From NCBI GenBank assembly GCA_051530055.1, contig CM121341.1, positions 15,314,001-15,378,000 of the forward strand: 64,000 nucleotides of DNA, written 5' to 3'. Positions within the stretch are counted from its first letter, which is position 1. Each line of letters opens with the position of its first letter. The notes beneath the pieces were generated by a model that did not search any database, was not told where the DNA came from, and saw nothing but the letters and a program-made list of their open reading frames with translations. Both the position numbers and the translations under genes were made by a program. This document shows, in pieces, positions 1 to 11,092 of the stretch. The stretch comes from Neoechinorhynchus agilis. Its lineage: Eukaryota; Acanthocephala.

Positions 1-3000
1 TTGAATTAAAAATTGAAGACAAAAAATTTCAAAGTTTCTGTAGTGGATCCTCTACGCTAAAAACACCAGAATTTCTTGTATAACGTGATTTAGAAGAAAA
101 TGTCCTGGATATATAAAAATTAGCTAACGTCTTTCAAAGTCGAAATTTGAACATTTTCTGTACTTCCTTTAAATCTCAATAATATCTTTCTGAAAAAATA
201 GCCTAGAAAAGAACAAAATAAACGCTTAATTTAACAAAAACCTTTCAACCCAACGATTCAGATCAGCGTGCATTCATGCAGTTCGCATAATGTCGATCAT
301 CTTTATCTCAAAGAAAAACAAGTGTTCGGAGGAGTGACAAGCCTTCAGCTCTACAAAAGCAAACAATCTTTCTGATCGTTAAAGCACACATATCTACTTC
401 TCGCTATCGCTCAAGTAAGTCATATCCGATCCATTTGCAGCAATTGTAACAAGATATGCAGCATATTGGAACGTTTTTTTACGTTCATCACGAATCCCTG
501 GACATTTGTCTGGTGACTTTTCCACTAGCATAAGATATATGCGCGTTTATTTAATACAGGGTAAGCAATTCTGAATGAATTCTTTTGCAAATATTCTATT
601 TAGGTTCCGCTCAGGGCCTGATCGAATTCGTTCCGATTAGGAGGCCTGGTTCGACCTTTACAGTACAAAATACGTTTGCGGATTGAACGATTCATTTGTA
701 ATGCCTAAGAGATAAGCCTCAGGATTATCTTTTAGGATTTTTGAATAGATCGGCGCAATCTGGTGCCCGACCTATCTGCCATCCTCTGTCGCAACATAGC
801 GCTGTTCATATTGTGAGGGTGTGTATAACGAACGGCAGACTACATATCATTAGTGTCTCAAAACGAGCGGCATGAAGATGGTTTTTGATCCAAGATTGTA
901 AAAGCTTACCGAATCCCCTCGCTCAATTAAGATAAAGGTTCCTCCTCAAAAGTAACTAACTGAGCATCTATAACAGCAAGGGTAAGTGTTAGGTGGTGAG
1001 GATTGAGTAATGTCGCGGCAGACGATGAACAGCCTTTTCCTTATAAAACGATTCAAAGTAGGCAAAGGGATTTTTTCCTTACGCGCATTTATGAGGCGAT
1101 TCTGCACACCAGACTACTTGGTGATTCAGGGTCAATTGCTTTTTAGGGACTTGTTAATATGCTAAAATGATGGCAAACAGAGTCGTGCTTATCCAATTCG
1201 CTGCATGATAAGCAGAAGATTTCACCAAAACCTAAATCTCCTTTTTTACCGATGTGCTTTCCTAGTGATCAATTTTTATTCAAATTTCACCAATTTCGTG
1301 CTTGATTTTGTTACTTTTTACTCCATTTTATTATGATAGAGACAATCGAAAAAGTCTGGCTGTCAGACATTGAATAGTGCGCGAATTCCGTTTTTGAAGT
1401 CTATGACTCTTTTTTCTGTTGAACGGTTACTCTTAAAATTTTATTGCGTGCATGTGTTTAAAATACCTTTTAAATGTTCATTTGCCTATTTTATGCTTTG
1501 CCCAAAAGCTGCAGATGAAATTTATCCAAGTAATTTAATCTCTTTTCTTAAAAGTTGCTTCCTTTGACAAATTTGGGTTTATGAATGCCTTCTTAATATG
1601 CAGAACTTAAATAGAATTTCCGTTTCATTGTTGAATTTGATTGTCAAAATTTAATTCCACCTTTTTTCATATTGGAGATTGATTTTTATTGAGAACTTAA
1701 GAGGGCAGTATGCGTAAAATACACACTGCATAAATTTCGTTTATGCCTTCTAGGATCTAATGTAGACAAAATACTAAGTGATAAATTTACGATATCATCC
1801 TGTGAACTACGCATAAACATTGTCCTTTTAAGATTATGAAATTTCTTCCCAGAACAGAGAAAATCGAATCGCAGAGCGTAAAAGTTACACTTCGCAACAG
1901 TATTAGTTTCTTTTTGAGCATTAAAAAGCTCGTTTCCGTTTCGTAGATTCTTGGCATTTTATTTTCTATTTCATCTATGACACGAATGCTTTATCCGCCT
2001 ATAGTTTTGATTTCATTTCCACAACCGTCACATCCGTCATTGTCACCAATGATATCATTTTTATACCATTTAGTCCTCCCATTTTTTTGTCGCTGAAGCA
2101 TTAGACTTAAAAAAGAATTGAATTACAAATTTCGTATTTCTGTAATGTCCTCATTATGCAAAGAGCAAATGGATATACTGTTCTTGGTTCCATCAAAGTA
2201 GCAACTTTTATACTATGTATTTAAAAAAGCTTAAAAGGTTCTTGATAAACAAAACAAGAGGTTCTCCATAATCTTAAAAAACCAGAGAATGGTTTTCTCC
2301 AGGGAAGACGTCATCTATGCGGTTACATTTATATTTCCACTGTAGGCTATGAGTGCCGCCGAAGCGATGTGCCTAAAAATATTGCTAAAAGCATAAACTA
2401 TTCAATGGAAATCAAACCCTTGAATTAGTCTTATAAGGTTGTTTTTGAGATTCTATACCGCTTGTAGAGAATAAAGTCAAAATTTACACAACAGAGAATT
2501 AGTCATTCAAAAAGGGAAAGAACAAATTGGCATTTTATTTTTCAGCAGGCGCATTATATTTAATCTTGGATGAGCGTTTTTTGATGACAGAAGGAGACCA
2601 GAAATTTTTTAATAGTTCGTTTATTTTTAAAAGAAATTTAACGCAATTCATGAATAGATCATTAAAACAAGAAGGCTAAGGGCCTACTTTAAAGCTTTTG
2701 AAGATGCAAGTTGTAGAATGGGATTCTCGGGAAATCTTTTCTTGCGCCTATAGAAAAGTTCCACTCTAGTTACCTAGCGAAGATTAAATAATCTTTTTTA
2801 AGATTAGCATCGCTGATGGTCATTGACAAAAAAGAGAGGAATGTTTCTCCTATTGATATGGAAGCGAAATTCTCCAAATAAAGCCCAGTAGGACCATGTG
2901 TCTACTACGTAAACGTACAATTTTATTCGTCCCCAATTCTTGCAATTATCTATTTTTCCGGACGCAAACTTCCTCTAGAAATGGACGGTTCCTGATTTCC

Positions 3001-3564
3001 ACTTTTTGTGACCTATGTCCGTGATAGTATAAACCAGAGTTCTTCACCGTTACAAAGGGTATGGAGCACTCGGTCGTTTAGCAGGACAATTTCTACCATT
3101 TTCATCCAATAATAAAATCGAGGTAATTTTCGAGCATTCGCGGTGCTCCTTTTGCTCGAAGCACCTGTCATTATGGGCTATGCCTCAAATGTGTCAGTAA
3201 AGGAAGACACTCTTTGTCTAACTTAACGATCCTTTAAACTCTATGCAGAGGTAGTTTCCCTTTCGCGTGAACATTTTCATCGGCGTACTCGTCTCTAAAT
3301 CAATCTTCTTTCCTAACTTTGTGAAATTTATAATAACGCCTTTATCTCATTATGTGCGCGCTCGAGCTTATCAAATTTTCCTCCGGCTGACAGATAGTTT
3401 CCTTAAGAACTCGTCTTCCTTACGGTGACCACCAGATCTTTATCATACTGACAGACATTTCACCACTTTGCCTGCCATTTTTGTCGCACTCTCCTCCCTC
3501 CAAATCTTAACTTTATCAACATTATTGCTTATTTAGCCGGTTTTTACTTTCAAACAAACCTACT
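1..3564. other. Intergenic, no gene recognised
   Basis: AT-rich sequence with only short open frames on either strand (longest about 65 codons) and no similarity I can recognise. I see no tRNA, clear terminal repeats or tandem array. Regulatory sequence for the LRR gene that starts at 3565 may lie at the right end, but no specific site stands out. Confidence 0.6.
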
Positions 3565-5368
3565 ATGGCAATCTTACTTCATTTTAAAGGAGGAACCTAC
3601 TTCTTTATTCTATGCCATATTTGCCTATACTATCAATCTCAAGCCACTGTCTATGAACGGTGTAATGTGTTCAAAGAAATGGAGTGTGATTGCAACCTAA
3701 AGACAGTCAGATGTGCTGTCACCGCGCCAATGCAACAAAATCTCGCTGTCGTCTCAAGTAATTTCTATCGACGATTTTCAACTGTGTTTTTCCGGTTTGA
3801 ACACGACCAAATCATTGCTCCAGCCTACTTCTTCTGGAATCTCAAGCACGTCCTCGCAGACCCTCAATCGTTTAATGTGAGCACTCGAAGAAAAAGAAAC
3901 CTCAAAGTCTATATTACTTACAAAGACTATTCTGAACTTTCTCTCAATGATTATACGTTCATGAACATGTTCGACCATGAAGCACTCAATGAGCTCCAAA
4001 CTCATCTTTACATTGAACTCTATTCACGGAAGTCTCAGCAACTGACCAAAGTCCGTCCGAACGCTTTTGTGAATCTCAAAGTCAATATCTTGGAGATTTC
4101 GTGTAACTCTAAAGTGTTTGAAATAGAACCCTCATTTGAGAGTTTGTTCAATCAATCAACGATAGGTATCCTTAAAACGGAAGGATTCCAGTTCAAAACA
4201 AGTGAAATGCCAGTTTCATTCAGTGGTAAAGTGAGGAGAATCGAAGTGACCAAACAAGTGGCTGTGATTGATTCTAAAGAGTTTCGACCATATCCGTTTG
4301 TACCCCAACACGTGATTCGAGCGCACAATGCCCGGAGAATCAACGGCTCCTCATTTTCAAAGTACACAAACCTCGTTGGTCTAGAAGTTAGCAGTGGAGA
4401 AATGTGGATATCGGGCCGGGTTTTGTCAAGATTTAGAAATTTGAATGAGCTTTACCTCAACGTGGAGGTTATAGAGACGGCAGTGGATCTTAGCGGGGGA
4501 GTTACCGTTTTTGCAAAGATGCACTGCAATAGAATTTGGCGCACTTGCTTACATTGCAGACAAAGTCCGTGTCCTTGCTTTAGGAGACCTCGTGAAGATG
4601 CTCGATTCCCAATCGTTGCGAAGTCTGCAAAACCTTCGAACGCTTGATCTTTCCAAAATGACCTTCATAAGTCTGAGTTACGAGAGTAGATGCTCGTTGC
4701 TGAGTTATACGATTCGCAGTCCAAAAGTGAGAGTCATTCTACCAAGTCACGAAGGACAATGTGAGTGTCATTTGATTGTAATGTATCATTCTAGGAAGCG
4801 CTATCTCAAGAGATGCAAGCGTACTCGATGCGTTTTCAAACATTGTCCGGACGCGGACTGGTATTTTAATAGTAAATTGAAAAAACTGCCACGTAAGAGA
4901 ATAGATAGGCCACTTGTACTTGATATTGCCGATACGCAAAGATATGCAGCAGCGACGTCGAACTGGACCATTGATGAACATGAAACTGTCGAGTATAGAA
5001 CAACCACAGCGACGGTCACCCAACCACCATCATCACCAACACCAACAACAACAACAACAACAAACGAAATAGTGTTGACAACAACTTCAAGTTTTCTAAT
5101 AACAGCCTCAAACATACCTCCTGATTATTTGTTCGACGTGACCACTGCGTTCACAACAGTATCAGAGGTTGCAATCAATCAGTCAACAAATTACAGTTTA
5201 GCTCTTTTGGAAATAGAGCCCATGAAACCTGGGCGAAAATCGAGTCATAGCTCCATTATACTTTTAAGTGTCATTTCAGCATTTGTATTTTTGTACGCAA
5301 TCATCTTGATCAATTGCGTTCTTAAGAGAATCAGAAAACAGTATAAGCCAGTGTCAACAGTGCCGTAA
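3565..5368 (+). CDS. Leucine-rich-repeat type I membrane protein, reading frame broken or spliced near 4460-4520
   Basis: Probably a cell-surface LRR protein; its ligand is unknown. The first segment (3565 to about 4510, frame 1) opens with a signal-peptide-like stretch (ILCHICLYY), then an LRRNT-like cysteine cluster (MECDCNLKTVRC), then degenerate LRRs such as NLNELYLN. The second segment (frame 2, open from 4475 to 5368) continues with LRRs (LRSLQNLRTLDLS), a cysteine-bearing LRRCT-like region (CECHLIVMYHS), a Thr/Pro-rich stalk encoded by ACA/CAA repeats near 5040, a transmembrane helix (IILLSVISAFVFLYAIILIN) and a short basic tail. The two halves clearly belong together but lie in different frames. 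A one-base skip in the T run near 4508, or a 22-nt GT-AG interval at 4462-4483, would join them; neither is proven. Surface LRR genes evolve fast, so no ortholog is named. Confidence 0.75.
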
Positions 5369-5717
5369 ATCAATTGAGCATGCACAAAATGCCCTGATTG
5401 TGATTTGAAGAACGAGCAGGTTTTGTATGTTTTGTTAAATTCAAAAATAGATGCTGCTTCTGGTGTTGGTGATGCCCAATCCTCATGTGCGGCAAAAATA
5501 TTCCATGGAAATCGGTATTTTTTTAAACCTTCGCTTATACATAAAAGGTATACTCGTGTTTTTTTTGTTTAGATCGCGAGTGCCCCCCCCCCATTTTGCT
5601 TTGTCATTTCCTAATGAAACTTATGTGGATTATTCTTGAATTAAGCCTAAATTCGTCTGATCGATTAAACATCCCTTAGATAAGGCAAAATTGTAAAGAA
5701 ATTAATCATTATTGTTT
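5369..5717. other. Intergenic, 3' flank of the LRR gene
   Basis: AT-rich, with a C homopolymer near 5583-5592. No gene is seen. It runs into the left end of a Penelope-like element. Confidence 0.5.
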
Positions 5718-5799
5718 CAATTTCAATTAGCGATATTCACTCAGAAATAGATTTATATTGAAAATTTTTGGCCTTTTCGTTGGCCTTCTTCAGTCAGAT

Positions 5800-6384
5800 C
5801 TACAATTTAAAAGAAACATTATCAATTAGTTTATCCGGTGGGACTCTTAGATTGAGTTTATAGTCAGCTTTGTTGCCAACAAAAGTACCTGTTTGCTGGA
5901 TCATGATGGCTTCCATAGTCACTGTGTCGCGTCTTACATCACTCCTCGCAAGAACTTCGACGCCGTCAAAATTGATCTCATGCCCATTGTCATTGATGTG
6001 GGACACTATTGTCGAGCTCACATCAGACTTTTTGATAGCTGCTCTTCTGTGTTCAACAATCCTTCTTTTTAGATTGTTCGTTTGTCCCACATATGACAGA
6101 CTGCAATTCGAGCATGGGATCTTATAGACACATCCAGCTGGAAGATCTTCATTCTTCGGTCGGAGTATTCCTTGGAGAGTCCTGCCCTTCCTACTATACG
6201 TAGTGAACACCTTGTCCCTATCGATTCGTTTTATTAGGGTTTCTATTTTAGAGTTCCATTGATCACTGATAAATGGCGTCTCGATAAATTGCTTCTTTTC
6301 CTCCTGATTGGCTGTTCTCATTACGCGAACATATCGAGCTGCCTTCATACATTTATCAATGTACATCCTTGAATATCCACTCAC
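5800..6384 (-). CDS. GIY-YIG endonuclease region of the Penelope-like element
   Basis: About 195 residues are open. The GIY-YIG core is VYKIPCSNCSLSYVGQ, followed by TNNLKRRIVEHRRA, a conserved SHINDNGHEINF region and an E-x-I-M-I-Q-Q helix, which is the usual order for PLE endonucleases. In PLEs this domain nicks the target DNA for insertion. The segment is nearly identical in sequence to the inverted plus-strand copy at 7312-7770. Confidence 0.85.
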   Translation of the reverse strand: MSGYSRMYIDKCMKAARYVRVMRTANQEEKKQFIETPFISDQWNSKIETLIKRIDRDKVFTTYSRKGRTLQGILRPKNEDLPAGCVYKIPCSNCSLSYVGQTNNLKRRIVEHRRAAIKKSDVSSTIVSHINDNGHEINFDGVEVLARSDVRRDTVTMEAIMIQQTGTFVGNKADYKLNLRVPPDKLIDNVSFKL

Positions 6385-7311
6385 TTTTAGTTTGCTGTAG
6401 ATCCAATTTAATTCATATTTCAGTAGTACTCATCCGAACAGTACCGAAATGCTCTGATGTACATCGACCTGACTCTTGCCAATTTGTATCTGATCGGTTG
6501 TGCAGAGATCCATGGGACCACCATATGTGGAACACTTTGCTTCCTATAAACCGATGTCATGAAGCCATTGCCCGGACTGCGTGTTACTCGTACGTCCAAA
6601 AGAGGTAAATTATTATTTTCTTCCTCTTCCATTGTCCATTTTACATTTTGGTGGCACTTATTCAGCTCTTTGACAAGTTGTATCGGTGAACTCCTATTGG
6701 GATCTGGGATAATGAACGTATCATCCACATATCTTAGCTAGAGATTCACACCATTCAACTTAAATAAGTATTTATCTTCCCATGTTCTCATATATAGCTC
6801 CGCCAATAATGGGGACAATGGACTTCCCATCGCCAGCCCATCAATCTGGTCAAAATTTTCATCTTCAAACACAAAGTTTGAATATTGTGTACAAAATTGG
6901 AGAAGCTGGCGCCAATTAACAGCTGAGATCTTCCATTCTGTACATTTTTCAATCAATAAGTTTGTGGCTAGCTCAATTACCTCTTTCGCCGGTATATTAG
7001 TAAATAATTACGTTACATTTGCTGAAACCATCAGATCAGATTCGTTTGCATTCAGCTTGTTCAATCGATCAATAAAATCTACTCCCGATTCAACCACATG
7101 ATTTGACGAGCTGTTTAATAAAACTCGCTAATTTCCTCGATAACTTATAATTATAAGAGTGTGCAGCGATGATCGGTCGCGCTTTGACGGGCGTTTTGTG
7201 GATCTTTGCCAATAAATACATTTTCGGTGTCTTTGCATTCACGGATTGTATTCTTTTATAATCCTCTTCTGGTAGACATTTCTGTTTCAGCAATTTCAGA
7301 AGCAATTTATC

Positions 7312-7770
7312 GAGACGCCATTCATCAGTGATCAATGGAACTCTAAAATAGAAACCCTGATAAAACGAATCGATGGGGACAAAGTGTTCACTACGTATAG
7401 TAGGAAGGGCAGGACTCTCCAAGGAATACTCCGACCGAAGAATGAAGATCTTCCAGCTGGATGTGTCTATAAGATCCCATGCTCGAATTGCAGTCTGTCA
7501 TATGTGGGACAAACGAACAATCTAAAAAGAAGGATTGCTGAACACAGAAGAGCAGCTATCAAAAAGTCTGATGTGAGCTCGGCAATAGTGTCCCACATCT
7601 TTGACGGCGTCTAAGTTCTTGCGAGGAGTGATGTAAGACGCGACACAGTGACTATGGAAGCCATCATGATCCAGCAAACAGGTACTTTTGTTGGCAACAA
7701 AGCTGACTATAAACTCAATCTACGGGTCCCACCGGATAAACTAATTGATAATGTTTCTTTTAAATTGTAG
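7312..7770 (+). pseudogene. Inverted second copy of the PLE GIY-YIG region
   Basis: The translation from about 7320 (ETPFISDQWNSKIETLIKRI) to the final NVSFKL near 7769 matches the minus-strand copy at 5800-6310 almost residue for residue. It forms the right arm of the element's inverted end structure and is not an independent gene. Its 3' end runs straight into the shared terminal sequence at 7771-7850. Confidence 0.8.
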
Positions 7771-7850
7771 ATCTGACTGAAGAAGGCCAACGAAAAGGCC
7801 GAAAATTTTCAATATAAATCTATTTCTGAGTGAATATCGCTAATTAATAA

Positions 7851-8975
7851 ATTCTTTTAATTTTTTACCCTATAAACAAACTTTTTTTAACAAGAGCATA
7901 CATAATTTATAGTTTCTTCGACGCCCCTATTCATCGGCGCAGGCCAAAATGCTAGCCGCATTGCCCCGCTGCACCGGAAATTGAAATAAAGCAAAATCCA
8001 AAATAAAGATTATCTCGAAATTAACGGGTGAGACTTACAACGACGTATTTTTATTAACCACAATTTCATTTCGGAGTCAACTGAATAGTATTCAGTGCGA
8101 AATAGACCGAGTAAATTTGTTTTGAGCTAAAGGAATCACATTAGTCACTCGAATGGAAGATCAAAATGCAAATGATGTAATCACACTTGAGTCTGAAGGT
8201 CTCGCCACCAGTTATGAATTAACCAAAACATTAACGAAACCTTAAAAAAAGCAAACGTTTCAGATTCCGAATTTTTTTATAGTTAATAACCACAAGAGAA
8301 ATCCTCGAGCCCGGTAGTTTAGTTCTCTCAGATGGCGAACGACCGGAGAAAGTGGCCATTTTCCTTGGTGGTAGGGAAAGTCGAACAATAAAAGTAAAGC
8401 GCCCTCGGTACCTGGAGAAGTACCAAAATACGTTGAATTGGGATTATTTGTGAGGCTCTCGGCTTCTCTACGAATGAGGGAGGCGGTCACATTCATTTAA
8501 AATCGAATAATACTGATATTCTGATCACGGTGAGTGAACCGATTACTGAAAGATCGACTAACGGTCTTTGGAGGACGTGATCTTATGAGTATAATTTAAT
8601 TACTAGATCGCAACGAATTTAAAGAACCAACACAAAGAGTTCGAAAAAAATCATTCGAAGCTATCGTTCATGATGTAATGGTCGAAAGGGCGTATTTAGC
8701 GTTCCTCCGTTGCATCAGCCAGACTTATGTTTTGCAAAACGAATGCCATCGGATCGTCCGTAACCTTAATATATTTTTAATAATTCAAACAATCTGTTTG
8801 AAGCACACTCACCACCTCCCGCCAAATTCCAGCTTTTGCCCTTCCTCGACCGTCGCCATCACGCTGGCAGCATTGTCTCGTTGTGAAGCGGCTTTTGCTT
8901 TAAACATAATTAACTACGGAAGAATTCTTAAAATAACATGTTGGAGAAATTGATCATATATCGGTATTTGCTAAT
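7851..8975. other. Intergenic, nothing recognised
   Basis: A slightly more GC-rich patch at 7920-7980 and an open frame of 78 codons on the minus strand at 8260-8496 are visible, but neither shows a domain or a convincing gene context. Confidence 0.5.
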
Positions 8976-9332
8976 ATGGTTCGACGGATTGTTCTTGAAT
9001 TTGCTGGAGGTGCTGATAGTCTGTTTGATTTCGACTCGCGTACCAACGACATGGATGCTCCATGTAGAGTGTTCGAGAAACACCCCGGTCATCGATGTTT
9101 TGAATTGGACGTGCCTGATGAAGTGCATCAGGTTGGTGAGTTTCTGGATTGGATGCGACTGAACGTGAAGTGTAAAAGACCGGATCTTTTGTTTTCCAAC
9201 TCTCCTGATCGCTTAAATCCGGGATTTTTGATTGTCATTAACGATGTTGACTGGGAAGTGAACGGTCGATCCAAAGCGGAGTTAAAAGAAAACGATTGCG
9301 TCTTAATTGTGTCAACTGTCCATGGCGGATAA
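8976..9332 (+). CDS. URM1: Ubiquitin-related modifier 1
   Basis: URM1 is a ubiquitin-fold sulfur carrier. Its C-terminal glycine is thiocarboxylated by the MOCS3/Uba4 enzyme and supplies sulfur for 2-thiolation of wobble uridine in cytosolic tRNAs. The product is 118 aa (human about 101) in one exon. Visible family features are the N-terminal strand with an FxGGA turn (LEFAGGADSLF), FLDWMRLNVKCKRPDLL, the GFLIVINDVDWE strand, and the diagnostic end VSTVHGG exactly at the stop codon. The extra length is an insertion of about 16 residues after LFDFDSR. NDUFA13 follows on the same strand after 251 bp, so the two could share a transcript. Confidence 0.93.
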   Translation: MVRRIVLEFAGGADSLFDFDSRTNDMDAPCRVFEKHPGHRCFELDVPDEVHQVGEFLDWMRLNVKCKRPDLLFSNSPDRLNPGFLIVINDVDWEVNGRSKAELKENDCVLIVSTVHGG

Positions 9333-9583
9333 GTCTTTTCTTAAATAAATAGATAACAGCGATCTCTGTAGGCTTGGAAGTTATCAAAACGATCAAACGT
9401 TTTTATTGCCGACTCGCCGTTTCCCATATATTTCAACTAAGATTTCAAGAGTTCTTCGTATACTGGTTAATGACACTAATAATAAAAGCGAATCTTTTTG
9501 AGCTCGTTTAAATCGAAGTTATATTTTGTTTCAAAAGTTCTCAACTTCTCCTTTTTTCGCCAAATGTTTTATTTCCTTTTTAG

Positions 9584-10143
9584 ATGCGGATATTAAACGT
9601 CGCCCGTCTTAACCGTCGCCTCCTTTCAACTGAAATCGCCCAACATCCTTTCAAGCAAGAACTGCCTCCATCTATTCCATATCCGAGTATTTATGTCCAT
9701 CGCGGTCAGAGCAAACGGATTCCGGCTAAATATTTGTACGCAGGTGGTCTCGCCTACAGCTTCATTATTTTGTATGGACTCCGCCAGAATCATTATATAA
9801 TTGAAGAGGTAAAACGAGAGGAACTTGAGAAAAACGAAGGGCGAATAGGAAACATTTTGTGTAAGTTCGCGGATGCTAAGTGCCACAAAATGTTCTCAAA
9901 TGCATTGAACCTGTCTTAAAAGCCGAACAGGATAGATTGTTTCTGAAACATTTGAGACAGTCAAGAGATGAGGAAAACAGAATAATGAAGGATGTTCCTG
10001 GATGGAAAACAGGAACCTGGAAAGGGGAGCCCGTGTATAAAACAAAGGATTATATGGAAAATCCACATAGCGACTATGTAATGCCCCATTGTGGATCCAC
10101 TCAAAGTGAACGTATCGCTCAATATTGGTACACTTATAGGTGA
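9584..10143 (+). CDS. NDUFA13: NADH dehydrogenase 1 alpha subcomplex subunit 13 (GRIM-19), two coding blocks
   Basis: NDUFA13 is an accessory subunit of mitochondrial complex I, anchored in the inner membrane by one N-terminal helix. Block 1 (9584 to about 9847) has PSIPYPSIYVHRGQSKR, a hydrophobic helix (YLYAGGLAYSFIILYGL) and a charged heptad region ending in EGRI. Block 2 (about 9901-10143, another frame) has IEPVLKAEQDR and the family signature IMKDVPGWKTGTWKGEPVYK. The end is short and lacks part of the usual tail. Alignment to animal GRIM-19 wants EGRI joined to CIEP, removing about 53 nt (9848-9900) that lacks GT-AG ends but is bounded by an 11-bp inverted repeat. A 20-nt GT-AG interval (9861-9880) also restores frame but leaves about ten extra residues. 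The ATG follows directly on CCTTTTTAG, a strong 3' splice-site-like sequence. Confidence 0.85.
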
Positions 10144-10284
10144 TAACTCGGATAATATTCATTAGATGAATCTTTTTGTCGACATGAGAGTTATCATCAC
10201 CCCTTCGCTAATTAGTTTCATCAGCATTTTATACTTTTCTAACTGTGCCTTAATTCTCTCTTTTTGACCCGTTTAGGAGTTTTG

Positions 10285-10457
10285 GTGATCATAATCCCTT
10301 CCGGATAAAACGTATTTTTTATCGAATTGATGATTGCGAAGTAGCCTTGCCTTATCAGATAACTAAAATCCTCTTAGATGACTGATGAGGCAAGGCTAAC
10401 TCGCGAAATATCTCAATAAAATATGTTTTATCCAGGTGGAGGATTATGATCATAAAA
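10285..10457. mobile_element. Small fold-back element, copy A
   Basis: Two arms of about 75 bp (outer motif ATCATAATCC, then GGATAAAAC, then AGCCTTGCCT-ATCAG) face each other across a short centre at about 10360-10378. It has no coding capacity. The right arm contains a hammerhead-like core: CTGATGA at 10382-10388 and GAA at 10405-10407. Related copies lie at 10485, 26150, 44866 and 48093. Confidence 0.75.
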
Positions 10458-10484
10458 ACCCGGATTCATTTTATTCATCCTGAA

Positions 10485-10615
10485 AAAATCCCTCAGGATA
10501 ATAAAGTTCTAGTTGTGGTGATCATAATCCCTTCCGGATAAAACACACTTTTTTATCGAATTGATGATAAAATCCTCTTAGATGACTGATGAGGCGACGC
10601 TTCTTAGTGATCACC
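10485..10615. mobile_element. Small fold-back element, copy B (right side shortened)
   Basis: Starts with a short hairpin (ATCC-CTCA-GGAT at 10488-10499), then AAAGTTCTAGTTGTGGTGATC, CTTCCGGATAAAAC and TCGAATTGATGA, as in the copy at 48093. It contains ACTGATGAGGCGA but lacks most of the right arm seen in copy A. It lies only about 30 bp from copy A. Confidence 0.65.
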
Positions 10616-10747
10616 AATTCAATAAAAAAAGGCTTTTTTCCATACAATTATGATTAAAACCACTTGAACTCTATCATCCCAAACGATTTTCTTTTGATAT
10701 GCTTTAAATTCTCGCTCAAACTATCCAAAAAGCACATTAGAGTTTCA

Positions 10748-10895
10748 TTTATTATAGTTCCAGTTTCAATTAGCGATTTTCGATTCAGAAATAGATTTAC
10801 CTTGAAAATTTTTGGCCTTTCGTTGGCCTGACTAAAGAATGCCAACGAAAAGGCCGAAAATTTTCAATAATCAAAAATCGCTAATTGAAACTGAA
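10748..10895. mobile_element. Solo inverted Penelope end-unit with 12-bp target duplication
   Basis: A 148-bp inverted repeat made only of the end sequences of the element at 5718-7850: AGTTTCAATTAGCGATTTT at 10762 and its complement at 10874, with CCAACGAAAAGGCC near the centre. It is flanked by a perfect 12-bp duplication, ATTAGAGTTTCA, at 10736-10747 and 10896-10907. This is a clean insertion of a tiny inverted unit without any RT. Confidence 0.8.
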
Positions 10896-11092
10896 ATTAG
10901 AGTTTCAGTTGTTCACCCTGTGCATTGAAACTAATCAAATCGATGATTAAATGAATCTTGAAATGTTTTATCGTTAGAAGAAGTTTTCCTAAAAGCTACC
11001 TACAAAGCGCCCGTCTTTGTATAAAACATAATTTAGATGGTCAAATATATTTGTTTGTACAAAACCGGACAAGCGAAACACACGAAACCGTT

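Larger units (their letters stand above)
5718..7850 (-). mobile_element. Penelope-like retroelement (RT plus GIY-YIG), with inverted terminal copies
   Basis: The minus strand carries a PLE reverse transcriptase: a KIHK motif with RPI (about 7190-7300), DQIDGLAMGSPLSP (about 6820-6870) and a (V)DDTF box (about 6715-6728). A GIY-YIG endonuclease follows at 5800-6384 (VY-IPC-NC--SYVGQTNNLKRR--EH). A second copy of the endonuclease segment lies on the plus strand at about 7312-7770, so the RT is flanked by an inverted pair of about 540 bp. This tail-to-head inverted layout with pseudo-LTRs is typical of Penelope elements. The outer ends match: ATTAGCGATATTCACTCAGA at 5725 against its complement near 7840. 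The element is broken in several places and not autonomous. The right-hand end carries a hammerhead-like motif (see findings). Confidence 0.9.

Noticed and set aside
1370-1567. 65-codon ORF
   Set aside because: Low complexity, no domain, no context; expected by chance.
8260-8496. 78-codon minus-strand ORF
   Set aside because: No recognisable motif and no support from neighbours.
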